Below, piece after piece: positions 7,913 through 18,467 of a stretch of 64,000 nucleotides of DNA. Source of the DNA: Paenirhizobium naphthalenivorans (GTDB lineage: Bacteria > Pseudomonadota > Alphaproteobacteria > Rhizobiales > Rhizobiaceae); contig NZ_BJZP01000008.1 of the NCBI RefSeq assembly GCF_007992095.1, positions 144,991 through 208,990 on the forward strand, given 5' to 3'. The position numbers were made by a program, and so were the translations under genes. The notes below the pieces were generated by a model, which saw only the letters and a program-made list of their open reading frames with translations, had not been told where the DNA came from and did no database searches. Position 1 is the first letter of the stretch; every line of letters begins with the position of its first letter.

Positions 7913-9631
7913 ATGAAGCCGGCCAATAGGAAGAAGCAGGGAGACGAAGCCTTGGCAGCGGACTTGCACGGCGCGCAGAGAATGGACTTCAGAGCGGTGC
8001 GGCGTCGCCTGCCTGCTCCTACGGTCGCCGCGCTGGTTGTCTCGGCCTTCGTCGCCATGCCGATTGTCGCCATTTTCCTGATCGGTATAACCGGTGGCAG
8101 CGATAACTGGCAGCACATGCTCACCAACGTCGTGCCGCGCGCCACCGGCCGTACCCTGTTGCTTCTGGCGATGACAGGCGCGCTCACTGCCGTGATCGGC
8201 ATTGCCAGCGCCTGGCTGGTGGCCTCGTGTGATTTTCCGTTCCGACGCCTGCTCTCGGTGGCGCTGGTCTTGCCACTCGCCATTCCGTCCTATCTTGCGG
8301 CCTATGCCTTCGGTGAATTCCTCGATTTCACCGGGCCGGTGCAAACCTTCTACCGCAGCTTGTTCGGCTTCCAGTCGGCGCGCGACTACAGCTTTCCCGA
8401 CATCCGTTCGCTCGGAGGCGCCGTGCTGGTGATGACGGCCGTGCTCTATCCTTATGTCTATCTCGCCTGCCGGTCGATGTTCCTGATGCAGGGCCGAGCC
8501 GCCGCCGATGTCGCCCGCACGCTCGGCGCCGGCCCCTGGCGTGTGTTCGCGCGTGTGCAGATCCCCATGGCGCGCCCCGCCATCATGGTCGGCCTGACAC
8601 TGGTGATGATGGAGACGCTGAACGACATTGGTGCCGTCGAATATCTCGGCGTCCAGACGCTGACCTTCTCGATCTACGACACCTGGCTCAACCGCGGCAG
8701 CCTCGCCGGCGCCGCCCAGATCGCCAGCGTTCTGCTGGTCTTCGTCGTGCTGCTCCTCTGGATCGAGCGTCAGGCGCGTCGACGGCAGCGCTTTGCCAGC
8801 CAGAAGACCACCGCTGTCACCATTGATGCCGTGCGTCTCAAACTTTCCGGCTGGCGCGGTTTTGGTGCCACCCTGATTTGCGCGTTTCCCGCCCTCGTCG
8901 GCTTCGTCATCCCGGTCGCCGTGCTCGCGGGCTTTGCCCTGCGCCGCATCGGCGATTTCACCGAACCACGCCTGCTCAGGGCCTTGGGTAACTCGATCAC
9001 CATCTCCTCGGCCGCAGCTTTGGCAACCGTGATCCTCGGTTTCGTCTTGGCCTATGCGGCGCGCAGCGACCGCTCGCGGCTGACAGCGAGCGCCAGCCGG
9101 CTTGCCTCGCTGGGCTACGGCATTCCAGGCACCGTGCTCGCTATCGGCGTGCTGATCCCGCTCGCCAGTCTCGACAATTTCATGGACGGCGTGCTGCGAC
9201 AGAGCCTAGGAATCTCAACAGGCCTGCTGCTCTCCGGCACCGGCTTTGCCATCGTCTACGCGGCAACCGTCCGCTTCCTGGCCATGGCCGAGGGGACGAT
9301 CGACTCCGGTTTCCAAAAGCTCTCGCCCCATCTCGACATGGCAGCGCGCACGCTCGGACGCAACGCCCTGCAAACGTTCCGCCAGGTTCTGTTGCCGAAC
9401 ATGCGGCCGGCCGTACTGACCGCAGCCCTTCTGGTCTTCATCGAAACCCTGAAAGAACTGTCCGCGACGATCCTGCTTCGACCGTTCAACTTCAACACAC
9501 TCGCCACCCTGGTCTACGAGGATGCATCCCGCTCAAAGGTTCAGGATGCTTCGGTGGCCGCCATCATCATCATACTGGCCGGTCTGATCCCGGTCATTCT
9601 GGTGTCGCGTTCGCTCGATCGTGGCCGCTGA
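7913..9631 (+). CDS. iron(III)-type ABC transporter permease (fused two-domain)
   Basis: A 572-residue inner-membrane protein with about twelve transmembrane helices and two binding-protein-dependent permease domains (roughly residues 75-280 and 345-560). Each carries the EAA-loop pattern: AADVARTLGAGPWRVFARVQIP in the first and DMAARTLGRNALQTFRQVLLP in the second. This layout is that of FbpB/SfuB ferric-iron permeases, and ThiP has a similar plan. No binding protein or ATPase gene lies next to it, so it is an orphan here. The start is uncertain: ATG 7913 lacks a clear ribosome site, while a TTG at 7952 has AGGGAG upstream and an ATG at 7982 also fits. Confidence 0.8.
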   Translation: MKPANRKKQGDEALAADLHGAQRMDFRAVRRRLPAPTVAALVVSAFVAMPIVAIFLIGITGGSDNWQHMLTNVVPRATGRTLLLLAMTGALTAVIGIASAWLVASCDFPFRRLLSVALVLPLAIPSYLAAYAFGEFLDFTGPVQTFYRSLFGFQSARDYSFPDIRSLGGAVLVMTAVLYPYVYLACRSMFLMQGRAAADVARTLGAGPWRVFARVQIPMARPAIMVGLTLVMMETLNDIGAVEYLGVQTLTFSIYDTWLNRGSLAGAAQIASVLLVFVVLLLWIERQARRRQRFASQKTTAVTIDAVRLKLSGWRGFGATLICAFPALVGFVIPVAVLAGFALRRIGDFTEPRLLRALGNSITISSAAALATVILGFVLAYAARSDRSRLTASASRLASLGYGIPGTVLAIGVLIPLASLDNFMDGVLRQSLGISTGLLLSGTGFAIVYAATVRFLAMAEGTIDSGFQKLSPHLDMAARTLGRNALQTFRQVLLPNMRPAVLTAALLVFIETLKELSATILLRPFNFNTLATLVYEDASRSKVQDASVAAIIIILAGLIPVILVSRSLDRGR

Positions 9632-9649
9632 TCCGGGAAAAAAGGCAAG

Positions 9650-9673
9650 AAAAAAGGGCAGCTTTCGCCGCCC
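9650..9673 (-). terminator. rho-independent terminator with GAAA loop
   Basis: On the minus strand GGGCGGC-GAAA-GCTGCCC forms a 7-bp stem (one G-T pair) capped by a GNRA tetraloop, followed by TTTTTTCTT. It could end the acetoacetyl-CoA synthetase transcript, although it is about 220 bp downstream, or a separate short transcript from 9674-9890. Confidence 0.75.
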
Positions 9674-9790
9674 CTAAAAGATCATGCTGTTCAACCGGAG
9701 TTAGGCATCGATCAACATCATGTGTTCGGAACCGGAAGGTTCTAAGCCGCACGTTCATGGTGGGCCTCCAAGTTGGTTAAGGTATGCCAA
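9674..9790 (-). other. candidate short transcript or small ORF upstream of a terminator
   Basis: Between the acetoacetyl-CoA synthetase stop and the terminator at 9650-9673 there is a well-formed translation start on the minus strand: TTGGAGG, six bases, then ATG at 9758. The ORF has no stop before the terminator hairpin; it would run on to a TGA at 9594 (54 codons), overlapping the end of the permease gene. An imperfect hairpin GAACC-TTCC-GGTTC follows the start. It may be a small RNA, a leader peptide or a decayed gene. I recognise no family. Confidence 0.3.
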
Positions 9791-9890
9791 ATCCGGCTTA
9801 ACAAGTCGTTACCGGCAGTGGCGGATGTCATCCCGGTAGACGCGATCATCGAACCGGAGGCTCCGCTTCGGCACTAAAATCCCTTGGGGG

Positions 9891-11843
<1,953 letters not shown>

Positions 11844-12001
11844 TCGGTCCTCCTCGAAAAACCCCGCCTGTATAGCAGTTTGCGGCGCAATATAAAGACC
11901 GGGAACGCGTGCCGGTTTGCATGGTGGCGGCAATTCCTATATCCGGCAGGAACGACGCAGCCGAGCCCGGTGCCGGGCCGATGACAAACCCTGGATCGCC
12001 C

Positions 12002-13891
12002 ATGTCCGACAAGCGCAGAAATGGCGGAAAGATTCGGTGCCGTACGCCGGTCACCCGGCGCCTCCTCGGTGCGGCGCTGGTTGTTTTCGCCGTCGTGGCC
12101 GCGATCTTCCTCGTCTCGCGCGCGGCAGCCCCTTATCTCGTCTCCTCGACGCTGGTGCGTTCTGCCATGGAACGGGCGGTCGCCGAGTGGACCGGCCACG
12201 ACGTGAACATGTCCGGCATGCCGGAAATCGCGTTCTGGCCAAGGCCCCATGTGACGCTGAACGGCGTGACGATCAGCAAGCCGGATCGGGGAAAAGCCAA
12301 GATACTGGGGCAAATCGAACAGGTGTCGGCAAGCTTCGGGCTGCTGTCCGCCATGCGCGGACGTCCGCAATTTGACGCATTTGATCTCGTGCGGCCACGG
12401 TTCCATGTCGACCGGGACAGCGATGGCAGGCTCGACTGGGCAAGCGAAGGATTGCTGAATGCGGCCGTGCGCAAGGCAGAACCGGGCAATGACGGCGTCC
12501 AGTCCCTTCCCGCCGAACTCGATGCCGCTGTCGGTTCAGTGACGATCGAAGACGGTACGCTGGAAATCGAGGATGAGGCCTCCGGCCGGTTGATCACCGC
12601 CCGTCGAATTACCGCAGATGTTTCCTGGCCGCGACTTTCCTCCCCCTTGAAGGTAAGCGGGCTGGTCGACGTTGGCGGGTTTTCCATGAAGCTAGACTTC
12701 GCCTCGCCACACCCCCTGCTCCTCTTCGGTGGCAAAGACGCGACCGTCAACACGACACTCACCTCGGCGGCCTTCACCGCCCGATTCGACGGTGTCGCGA
12801 ACCTGGGGAACAGCTTGTTGCGAAGCGGCGCGATCGCGCTCGGCACCAAGGACTTCGCCGCCCTGAAGGACGCGACCGGGCTTCGCCTTGTCGGTCTCGA
12901 CAGCCTGAGGCAGGCGCAACTGACCGCCAACATCGAGCGCGTCGGTGAGGAACTGCGTTTCGAAGGTCTCGAATTCGACATCAACGATACCCATGGCACG
13001 GGCATCCTGTCGCTTTCCCGGCCGGCCGACGGAAAGCCGCGCATCAGCGGAACGCTCGCCTTCGATCGGTTGAACATCACGCGACTGCTTTCAGCCTTCT
13101 CGCTCGATCTCCCCTCCACCGACGAGTCCCCCGACACGGCCCAGCGCCCGCCCCGCTTGCTGCAATGGCTGGATTTCGACCTGACGCTCTCGGCCGCCCG
13201 CGCCGACCTGCCGCCCTTCGAGCTCGGCGATGTTGCCGCCAGCATCCTCGCGACCGGCAAAGCGGCGCAGTTCGACATCGCCGACGCCACTTTCGAAGGC
13301 GGCGATCTGACGGCGCGTTTCGTGGGCGCCGGCAGCGGATTCGCCCGTGGAGGCGATCTGACACTGTCGATCCATGACGCGGATTTCGCCGCCGTCGCCG
13401 ATCATCTGAAGGTCGCCGGTCCGGTTGCCCGCGGCAAGGGTTCAGTGGAACTCACGTTGACCACAAAGGCCCCGGTCTGGGAGACGGGCCTGTCCGATAT
13501 CTCCGGAACTTTCGCCTTTGCATCGCAGAGCGGAACACTGACCGGTGTCAATACGGCGGCGCTCCGCAAACTGGCCGCGACCAGCGCCTATTTCCAGCTG
13601 AGCGCCGGCGGCGACGGCTCGATGCCCTATGACCGACTGGATTATCGCGCACGCTTTGCAAAGGGCACCGCAGAGGTGCTGGAAGCCCAGCTTTCCGGTC
13701 CGGACGAAAGCCTGACGGTGTCCGGCGTCGTGCCCTATGCCGACAACGCGCTGGCGCTTTCAGCCGAACTTTTCGCGACCGACCCGGCGGCGAACTTGGC
13801 CTTCCCGCGCCTGCGCTTCTTCATCGGCGGCGCCTGGCCCGATCCTGTACTCACACCCATCTATCTCCCGCCGGCAAATCCCCTAAAATAA
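12002..13891 (+). CDS. AsmA family protein
   Basis: A 629-residue protein with an N-terminal signal anchor (LLGAALVVFAVVAAIFLVSRAA) followed by a long beta-rich periplasmic region. It has the AsmA-like pattern RSAMERAVAEWTGHDVNMSG, WPRPHVTLNGVTIS and FDLVRPRFHVDRDSDGRLDW. A second AsmA-type domain sits near the C-terminus (about residues 440-600). AsmA-like proteins are thought to bridge the envelope and affect outer-membrane lipid transport or assembly. It is divergent from the acetoacetyl-CoA synthetase gene. ATG 12002 is chosen because the basic N-terminus and anchor follow it; ATG 11981 is an alternative and neither has a strong ribosome site. Confidence 0.75.
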   Translation: MSDKRRNGGKIRCRTPVTRRLLGAALVVFAVVAAIFLVSRAAAPYLVSSTLVRSAMERAVAEWTGHDVNMSGMPEIAFWPRPHVTLNGVTISKPDRGKAKILGQIEQVSASFGLLSAMRGRPQFDAFDLVRPRFHVDRDSDGRLDWASEGLLNAAVRKAEPGNDGVQSLPAELDAAVGSVTIEDGTLEIEDEASGRLITARRITADVSWPRLSSPLKVSGLVDVGGFSMKLDFASPHPLLLFGGKDATVNTTLTSAAFTARFDGVANLGNSLLRSGAIALGTKDFAALKDATGLRLVGLDSLRQAQLTANIERVGEELRFEGLEFDINDTHGTGILSLSRPADGKPRISGTLAFDRLNITRLLSAFSLDLPSTDESPDTAQRPPRLLQWLDFDLTLSAARADLPPFELGDVAASILATGKAAQFDIADATFEGGDLTARFVGAGSGFARGGDLTLSIHDADFAAVADHLKVAGPVARGKGSVELTLTTKAPVWETGLSDISGTFAFASQSGTLTGVNTAALRKLAATSAYFQLSAGGDGSMPYDRLDYRARFAKGTAEVLEAQLSGPDESLTVSGVVPYADNALALSAELFATDPAANLAFPRLRFFIGGAWPDPVLTPIYLPPANPLK

Positions 13892-13950
13892 CGGCGAATC
13901 AACCGTGGGACGGGGAACATCGATCCGTCCGTCCGAGCTGGGGGCTTGCG

Positions 13951-14196
13951 GTGTATCGCTTTTTTACGGGTCTCTTCAAAATCGCGCTGGCTTCGCTACT
14001 CGCCGGCAGCCTCATGTCGTTCATCGGCATCACCACGGACAGCATTCTTGCATTCCTTGGTCTGACTATGGACGAATTCTGGTCCGGCCTTACGTCGGCC
14101 GGCGCCTGGGCAAGCCCGCGCATCCTGCTCGGGGCGATTATCGTCCTGCCGATCTGGTTCCTAACCTACCTTCTCCTGCCGCCACGCGACGGCTGA
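13951..14196 (+). CDS. small integral membrane protein, DUF6460-like
   Basis: An 81-residue protein with two hydrophobic helices (about 8-35 and 55-75) separated by a short polar linker (TMDEFWSGLTSAGAW). The layout resembles the small rhizobial DUF6460 proteins, which usually have the pattern helix, loop with an FFxxLW-like motif, helix. The start is GTG at 13951. It lies 59 bp after the AsmA-like gene in the same direction, so co-transcription is plausible. Function is unknown. Confidence 0.6.
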   Translation: MYRFFTGLFKIALASLLAGSLMSFIGITTDSILAFLGLTMDEFWSGLTSAGAWASPRILLGAIIVLPIWFLTYLLLPPRDG

Positions 14197-14250
14197 CGCG
14201 ACAAGCGGTCACGCGGACCGGCACTCCGCTCGGAAATCGTGACTCACAGA

Positions 14251-15066
14251 TCACGCAGTCTGAGCCGCCACGTGCTCGTCGCGCTGGCGTTGCAATTCAT
14301 GCCGTTTGGTGGTGATCGAAGCGATGATAACCCCGATAGTGACGAGGCCGATCAGGATTGAGCATACCGCGTTGATTTCCGGCGTCACGCCAAGCCGGAC
14401 CTGGCTGTAGATCTTGATCGGCAGCGTGGTCGCCCCCGGACCGGTGGTGAAGGAGGCGATGACCAGGTCGTCAAGCGACAGCGTGAAAGCCAGCATCCAT
14501 CCAGAAACCACCGCCGGCATGATCAGCGGCAAGGTGATCTTGAAGAAAGTCTTGAATGGCGGGCAACCGAGGTCGAGAGCCGCTTCTTCAAGACTCATGT
14601 CGAAGGTCAGGAGCCGCGATTGCACGACAATCGCCACATAGCACATGGTGAAGGTGGTGTGGGCGATGGTCACCGTCATCAGACTGCGGTCGATACCGAG
14701 CGCCACGAACAGCAGTAGAAGCGACAGGCCGGTGATGACCTCCGGCATGACGAGCGGAGCATAAACCATGCCGGAAAACAGCAGCCGGCCGGGGAAACGG
14801 CCATAGCGAACCAGGGCCAGGGCTGCGAGCGTGCCGAGCACGGTGCCGATCGAGGCGCTCAGCAGGCCGACGCGTAGCGTCACCCATGCGGCGCTCATCA
14901 ACCCCGCATTAGACCACATCTCACGATACCATTTCAGCGAGAAGCCGCCCCATACCGTCACGAGCTTGGACTCGTTGAAGGAATAGATCACCAGGATGAT
15001 GATCGGGATATAGAGAAAGGCGAAGCCGAGGGTGAGAATCGTCGAGTCGAATTTTCCGGATTTCAT
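14251..15066 (-). CDS. potI: putrescine ABC transporter permease
   Basis: A 271-residue inner-membrane permease with six transmembrane helices and the EAA loop EEAALDLGCPPFKTFFKITLPLI. It has the PotC/PotI-type N-terminus (LYIPIIILVIYSFNESKLVTVWGGFS) and MVYAPLVMPEVITGLSLLLLF. It forms the polyamine channel with PotH. ATG 15066 is chosen over an in-frame upstream start that would overlap potH; a GAGGG lies upstream. It follows potH by 10 bp and is the last gene of potFGHI. The tail carries a charged TTKRHELQRQRDEHV. Confidence 0.88.
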   Translation of the reverse strand: MKSGKFDSTILTLGFAFLYIPIIILVIYSFNESKLVTVWGGFSLKWYREMWSNAGLMSAAWVTLRVGLLSASIGTVLGTLAALALVRYGRFPGRLLFSGMVYAPLVMPEVITGLSLLLLFVALGIDRSLMTVTIAHTTFTMCYVAIVVQSRLLTFDMSLEEAALDLGCPPFKTFFKITLPLIMPAVVSGWMLAFTLSLDDLVIASFTTGPGATTLPIKIYSQVRLGVTPEINAVCSILIGLVTIGVIIASITTKRHELQRQRDEHVAAQTA

Positions 15067-15076
15067 CGTTTGGCCC

Positions 15077-15988
15077 TCACACCTTTTCCTGCTGGTTCTG
15101 GAAGATGGCGATCGGAACCACCAGCAGAAGCAACAGGAGCACGGCAACGGCAGAGGCCAGTGGCCAGTCGCGGTTGCTGAAGAACTCGGTCCACAGCGTC
15201 TTGCCGATCATCAGCGTCGAGGCTCCCCCGAGCAGATCGGGGATGACGAACTCGCCGGTAATCGGAATGAAGCAGATCATAGAGCCGGCGATCACGCCTG
15301 GGATCGACAGTGGAAAGGTGATCCGCCAGAAGGCCTTCCATGGCGGAGAGCCGAGGTCGCTCGCCGCCTCGAGCAGCGTGCCATCAAGCTTTTCCAGCGC
15401 CGAATAGAGTGGCAGGATCATGAAGGGCAGATAGGAATAGACGATGCCGATGAAGACGGCCGTATCGGTGCGGAAGATCTGCACCTGGTCGTCGGGGCCG
15501 TAGAGCCCGATGGTCTGCAACAGCAAGGTCAGCAGGCCTTCGGGCTTGAGAATGCCGATCCAGGCGTAGACGCGGATCAGGAAGGAGGTCCAGAATGGAA
15601 GGATGACCAGCATCAGGAGGGTCGGACGCATGGCGACCGAAGCGCGCGCCATGGCGAGCGCAATGGGATAGCCGATGATAAGAAGCAGAAATGTCGAAAT
15701 CAGCGCAATCCTGAGCGACGACAGATAGGCATTGTAATAGAGGGAGTCCTCGGTCAGGAAGACATAGTTCTCGAAATCGAGTTTGGAAAAGAAATCGCCG
15801 ATCGTCGACAGGCTCTCGAACACCGGCGTGTAGGGCGGCATGGCGATGGCTGTCTCCGACAGCGAGATCTTCACGATGATGAAGAAGGGCGCCAGGAAAA
15901 ACAGGAACATCCAGGCATAGGGTATGAGGACCACCAGCCAGCGGGCTGGTGAGGTCAGCGGGGCTGGGGCTGCGGTTACGTCGCTCAT
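15077..15988 (-). CDS. potH: putrescine ABC transporter permease
   Basis: A 303-residue permease with about six transmembrane helices. It shows the PotB/PotH family N-terminal helix (LVVLIPYAWMFLFFLAPFFI), the polyamine-permease segment MLVILPFWTSFLIRVYAWIGIL and the EAA loop LEAASDLGSPPWKAFWRITFPL. It pairs with PotI and receives energy from PotG. It sits 11 bp downstream of potG and 10 bp upstream of potI in the same orientation, so translation is probably coupled. Confidence 0.88.
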   Translation of the reverse strand: MSDVTAAPAPLTSPARWLVVLIPYAWMFLFFLAPFFIIVKISLSETAIAMPPYTPVFESLSTIGDFFSKLDFENYVFLTEDSLYYNAYLSSLRIALISTFLLLIIGYPIALAMARASVAMRPTLLMLVILPFWTSFLIRVYAWIGILKPEGLLTLLLQTIGLYGPDDQVQIFRTDTAVFIGIVYSYLPFMILPLYSALEKLDGTLLEAASDLGSPPWKAFWRITFPLSIPGVIAGSMICFIPITGEFVIPDLLGGASTLMIGKTLWTEFFSNRDWPLASAVAVLLLLLLVVPIAIFQNQQEKV

Positions 15989-15999
15989 CGGTTCGTTCC

Positions 16000-17160
16000 T
16001 CAGCGGGTCAGCACGAGGCCGGCATCGACCGGCCAGGTGAGCCAGACTTTGTCGTCCACAGTGATCGGGCGGTCGACGAGACGATGCGTGTTCGCCTGCG
16101 CGGCGCGGAAAGTGGAACCATCGGCAAGCTTGACGATGAAGACCGAGAAGTCGCCGAGATAACCAATATCCCAGACCTCGCCGGATAGCGCGTTGGCCGA
16201 GGGATCGGCCGGCGGATCGACGCTGATGTGGACCTTCTCCGGACGGATGGCAAAGGCCACCGAAGCGCCGGGCTCGGCCTTGCAGGACAGCTGCGCGACG
16301 ACCATCTTGAGACCATCGTAGCAGGTCACGGTGGCCAGATCGCCGTCAGCGACCGTCTGTACGCCTTCAAGCTTGCCATCGACGATGTTGATGTCCCCAA
16401 TGAAGTCGGCGACATAGCGACTGTTCGGCGCCTCGTAGATTTCCGCCGGAGTCGCCACCTGCATGATTTCGCCCTTGTCCATAACCGCGATGCGATCGGA
16501 CACAGTCATCGCCTCTTCCTGGTCATGGGTGACGATCAGGAAGGTCAGGCCGAGGTTCTGCTGGATGTCCATCAGTTCAAACTGCGTCTCCTCACGCAGC
16601 TTGCGATCGAGCGCACCGAGCGGTTCGTCGAGCAGCAGAACCTTGGGCCGCTTGGCCAGCGAGCGGGCGAGCGCCACGCGCTGGCGCTGGCCACCGGACA
16701 ACTGATTCGGCTTGCGCTTGGCGAATTCCTCGAGCTTCACCAGCTTCAGCATCTCCGCCACACGCGCGTCGATCTCGGACTTCGGCAGGTGGTCCTGTTC
16801 CAGACCGAAAGCAATATTCTTGGCAACGGTCATATGCGGAAAGAGCGCATAGGATTGGAACATCATATTGGTCGGTCGCCGATAGGGAGGCACACCGGAA
16901 ATATCCTTGCCCTGCAACAGGATGCGGCCTTCGGTCGGCTCCTCGAAGCCGGCGAGCATGCGCATCAGCGTGGTCTTGCCGCAACCGGACGGACCAAGCA
17001 GCGAGAAGAACTCGCGCTCGTAGATGTCGAGGGTGAGATCCTTGACGGCGGTGAAGTCGCCGAAGCGCTTCGTCACATTCTCGAACCGGATGAAGGGGAC
17101 CGACGCCGGGTCGGTCCATGGTGAAAATTTACGCTTTACCGGCCCCAGAGATTTCGCCAT
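16000..17160 (-). CDS. potG: putrescine ABC transporter ATP-binding protein
   Basis: A 386-residue ABC ATPase with Walker A GPSGCGKTT, Q-loop MMFQSYALFPHMTV, signature LSGGQRQRVALARSLA, Walker B VLLLDEPLGALD and the H-loop VTHDQEEAM. A C-terminal TOBE-like regulatory domain follows (after about residue 290). This is the PotA/PotG layout. The ATG at 17160 is used; a TTG four codons upstream is also open. The gap from potF (81 bp) contains a strong hairpin, so potG is probably transcribed at a lower level than potF. Confidence 0.88.
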   Translation of the reverse strand: MAKSLGPVKRKFSPWTDPASVPFIRFENVTKRFGDFTAVKDLTLDIYEREFFSLLGPSGCGKTTLMRMLAGFEEPTEGRILLQGKDISGVPPYRRPTNMMFQSYALFPHMTVAKNIAFGLEQDHLPKSEIDARVAEMLKLVKLEEFAKRKPNQLSGGQRQRVALARSLAKRPKVLLLDEPLGALDRKLREETQFELMDIQQNLGLTFLIVTHDQEEAMTVSDRIAVMDKGEIMQVATPAEIYEAPNSRYVADFIGDINIVDGKLEGVQTVADGDLATVTCYDGLKMVVAQLSCKAEPGASVAFAIRPEKVHISVDPPADPSANALSGEVWDIGYLGDFSVFIVKLADGSTFRAAQANTHRLVDRPITVDDKVWLTWPVDAGLVLTR

Positions 17161-17201
17161 CGCTCGATCCAAATATCCGTTACAAAATGCAGCCCAAAAG
17201 C

Positions 17202-17227
17202 AACCGGGCGCCTGAAGGCGCCCGGTT
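17202..17227 (-). terminator. intercistronic hairpin between potF and potG
   Basis: A perfect 11-bp stem AACCGGGCGCC / GGCGCCCGGTT with a 4-base loop. On the minus strand it is followed by GCTTTTGGGC rather than a long T run, so it is more likely a partial terminator or RNA-stabilising element that raises the binding-protein message over the downstream genes. Confidence 0.65.
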
Positions 17228-17241
17228 AAACTGTCAGCCGA

Positions 17242-18342
17242 TCACTGACCGGTCTTGATCTGCGTCCAGACGCGGTTCAGGACACGCTGCTCCTTCGGTC
17301 CGTAAGGCGAGATGGTGAAGAGCTTCTTCATCGTCGCCTCGTCCGGATAGACTGCCGGATTTTTGAACACTTCCTCGTCGAGCAGGGCCTGCGAGGCAAG
17401 GTTGCCGTTGGCGTATTGAACGTAATTGGAAGCCTTGGCGATAACCTCCGGCTTCATCAGAAAGTTGATGAAGGCGTGGGCCTCATCGACGTTCTTGGCG
17501 TCTGCCGGGATCGCCAGATTGTCGAACCACATATAGGTGCCTTCCTTCGGGATCACGTAATTGATCTCGACCCCGTTCTTGGCTTCCTCGGCGCGAGCCT
17601 TGGCCTGGAGAATATCGCCGGACCAACCGATGGTCATGCAGATGTCGCCGTTGGCGAGATCATCGATATAGGACGAGGAGTTGAACGTTTTCACCGAGGG
17701 GCGGATCTTCATATAGACGTCGCCGCCGGCCTCCAGATCGGCGCTGTCCTTGCTGTCCGGATCCTTACCGATGTAGTTCATCGCGATCGCGAAGGTCTCA
17801 TCGGAGGCGTCAAGGACATTGATACCGCAAGCCTTCAGCTTTGCCGCGTTTTCGGGCTTGAAAATGGCGTCCCAGCTATCGACCTTGAAATCGGCGCCGA
17901 GGGCTGTCTTGACCTTCTCGACATTGTAGCCGATGCCGGTCGTACCCCACATGTAGTTGACGGCATATTCGTTGCCGGGATCGTACTTGGCGAGGCGCGC
18001 GGAGACGTCCGGCCAGAGATTGACGAGGTTCGGCAGCTTCGACTTGTCGAGCTTCTGGAACACGCCGGCCTGGATCTGGCGCGCCAGGAACGGCCCGGTC
18101 GGCACGACGACATCATAGCCCGAACCGCCGGCCAACAGCTTGGTTTCCAGAATTTCGTTCGAGTCAAAGACGTCGTAGACGACCTTGATGCCGGTTTCCT
18201 TGGTGAAGTCCTCAAGCACCGACTCGTCGATATAGTCGGACCAGTTGTAGACATGCACCACGCTCTCAGCCTTGGCAGCCGTCGCCATTGCCAGAGTGAT
18301 CATTGCGGCGGATGCCAAGAAACGGATCATGTCGGTCTTCAT
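17242..18342 (-). CDS. potF: putrescine-binding periplasmic protein
   Basis: A 366-residue polyamine-binding protein. It has a signal peptide (MIRFLASAAMITLAMATAAKA, cleaved near AKA-ES) and a mature part starting SVVHVYNWSDYIDESVLEDF, the hallmark of PotD/PotF. It continues with EILETKLLAGGSGYDVVVP, WGTTGIGYN and IGWSGDI. It captures putrescine in the periplasm for PotGHI. ATG 18342 is supported by AGGAG six bases upstream. First gene of the potFGHI operon. The puuA/puuB-like genes at 24.8-27.6 kb would use the imported putrescine. Confidence 0.9.
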   Translation of the reverse strand: MKTDMIRFLASAAMITLAMATAAKAESVVHVYNWSDYIDESVLEDFTKETGIKVVYDVFDSNEILETKLLAGGSGYDVVVPTGPFLARQIQAGVFQKLDKSKLPNLVNLWPDVSARLAKYDPGNEYAVNYMWGTTGIGYNVEKVKTALGADFKVDSWDAIFKPENAAKLKACGINVLDASDETFAIAMNYIGKDPDSKDSADLEAGGDVYMKIRPSVKTFNSSSYIDDLANGDICMTIGWSGDILQAKARAEEAKNGVEINYVIPKEGTYMWFDNLAIPADAKNVDEAHAFINFLMKPEVIAKASNYVQYANGNLASQALLDEEVFKNPAVYPDEATMKKLFTISPYGPKEQRVLNRVWTQIKTGQ

Positions 18343-18467
18343 TTTTTCTCCTGTTCCAGCCTTCAGGCAGGTCGCCCAATCAGCCATTCCCTCGTTTTTT
18401 TAACAGACTAGAAAGGAAATCGACAGGCGACAAGGGGTAATCTTCGCAGTCGCAACCGGATCGACTG

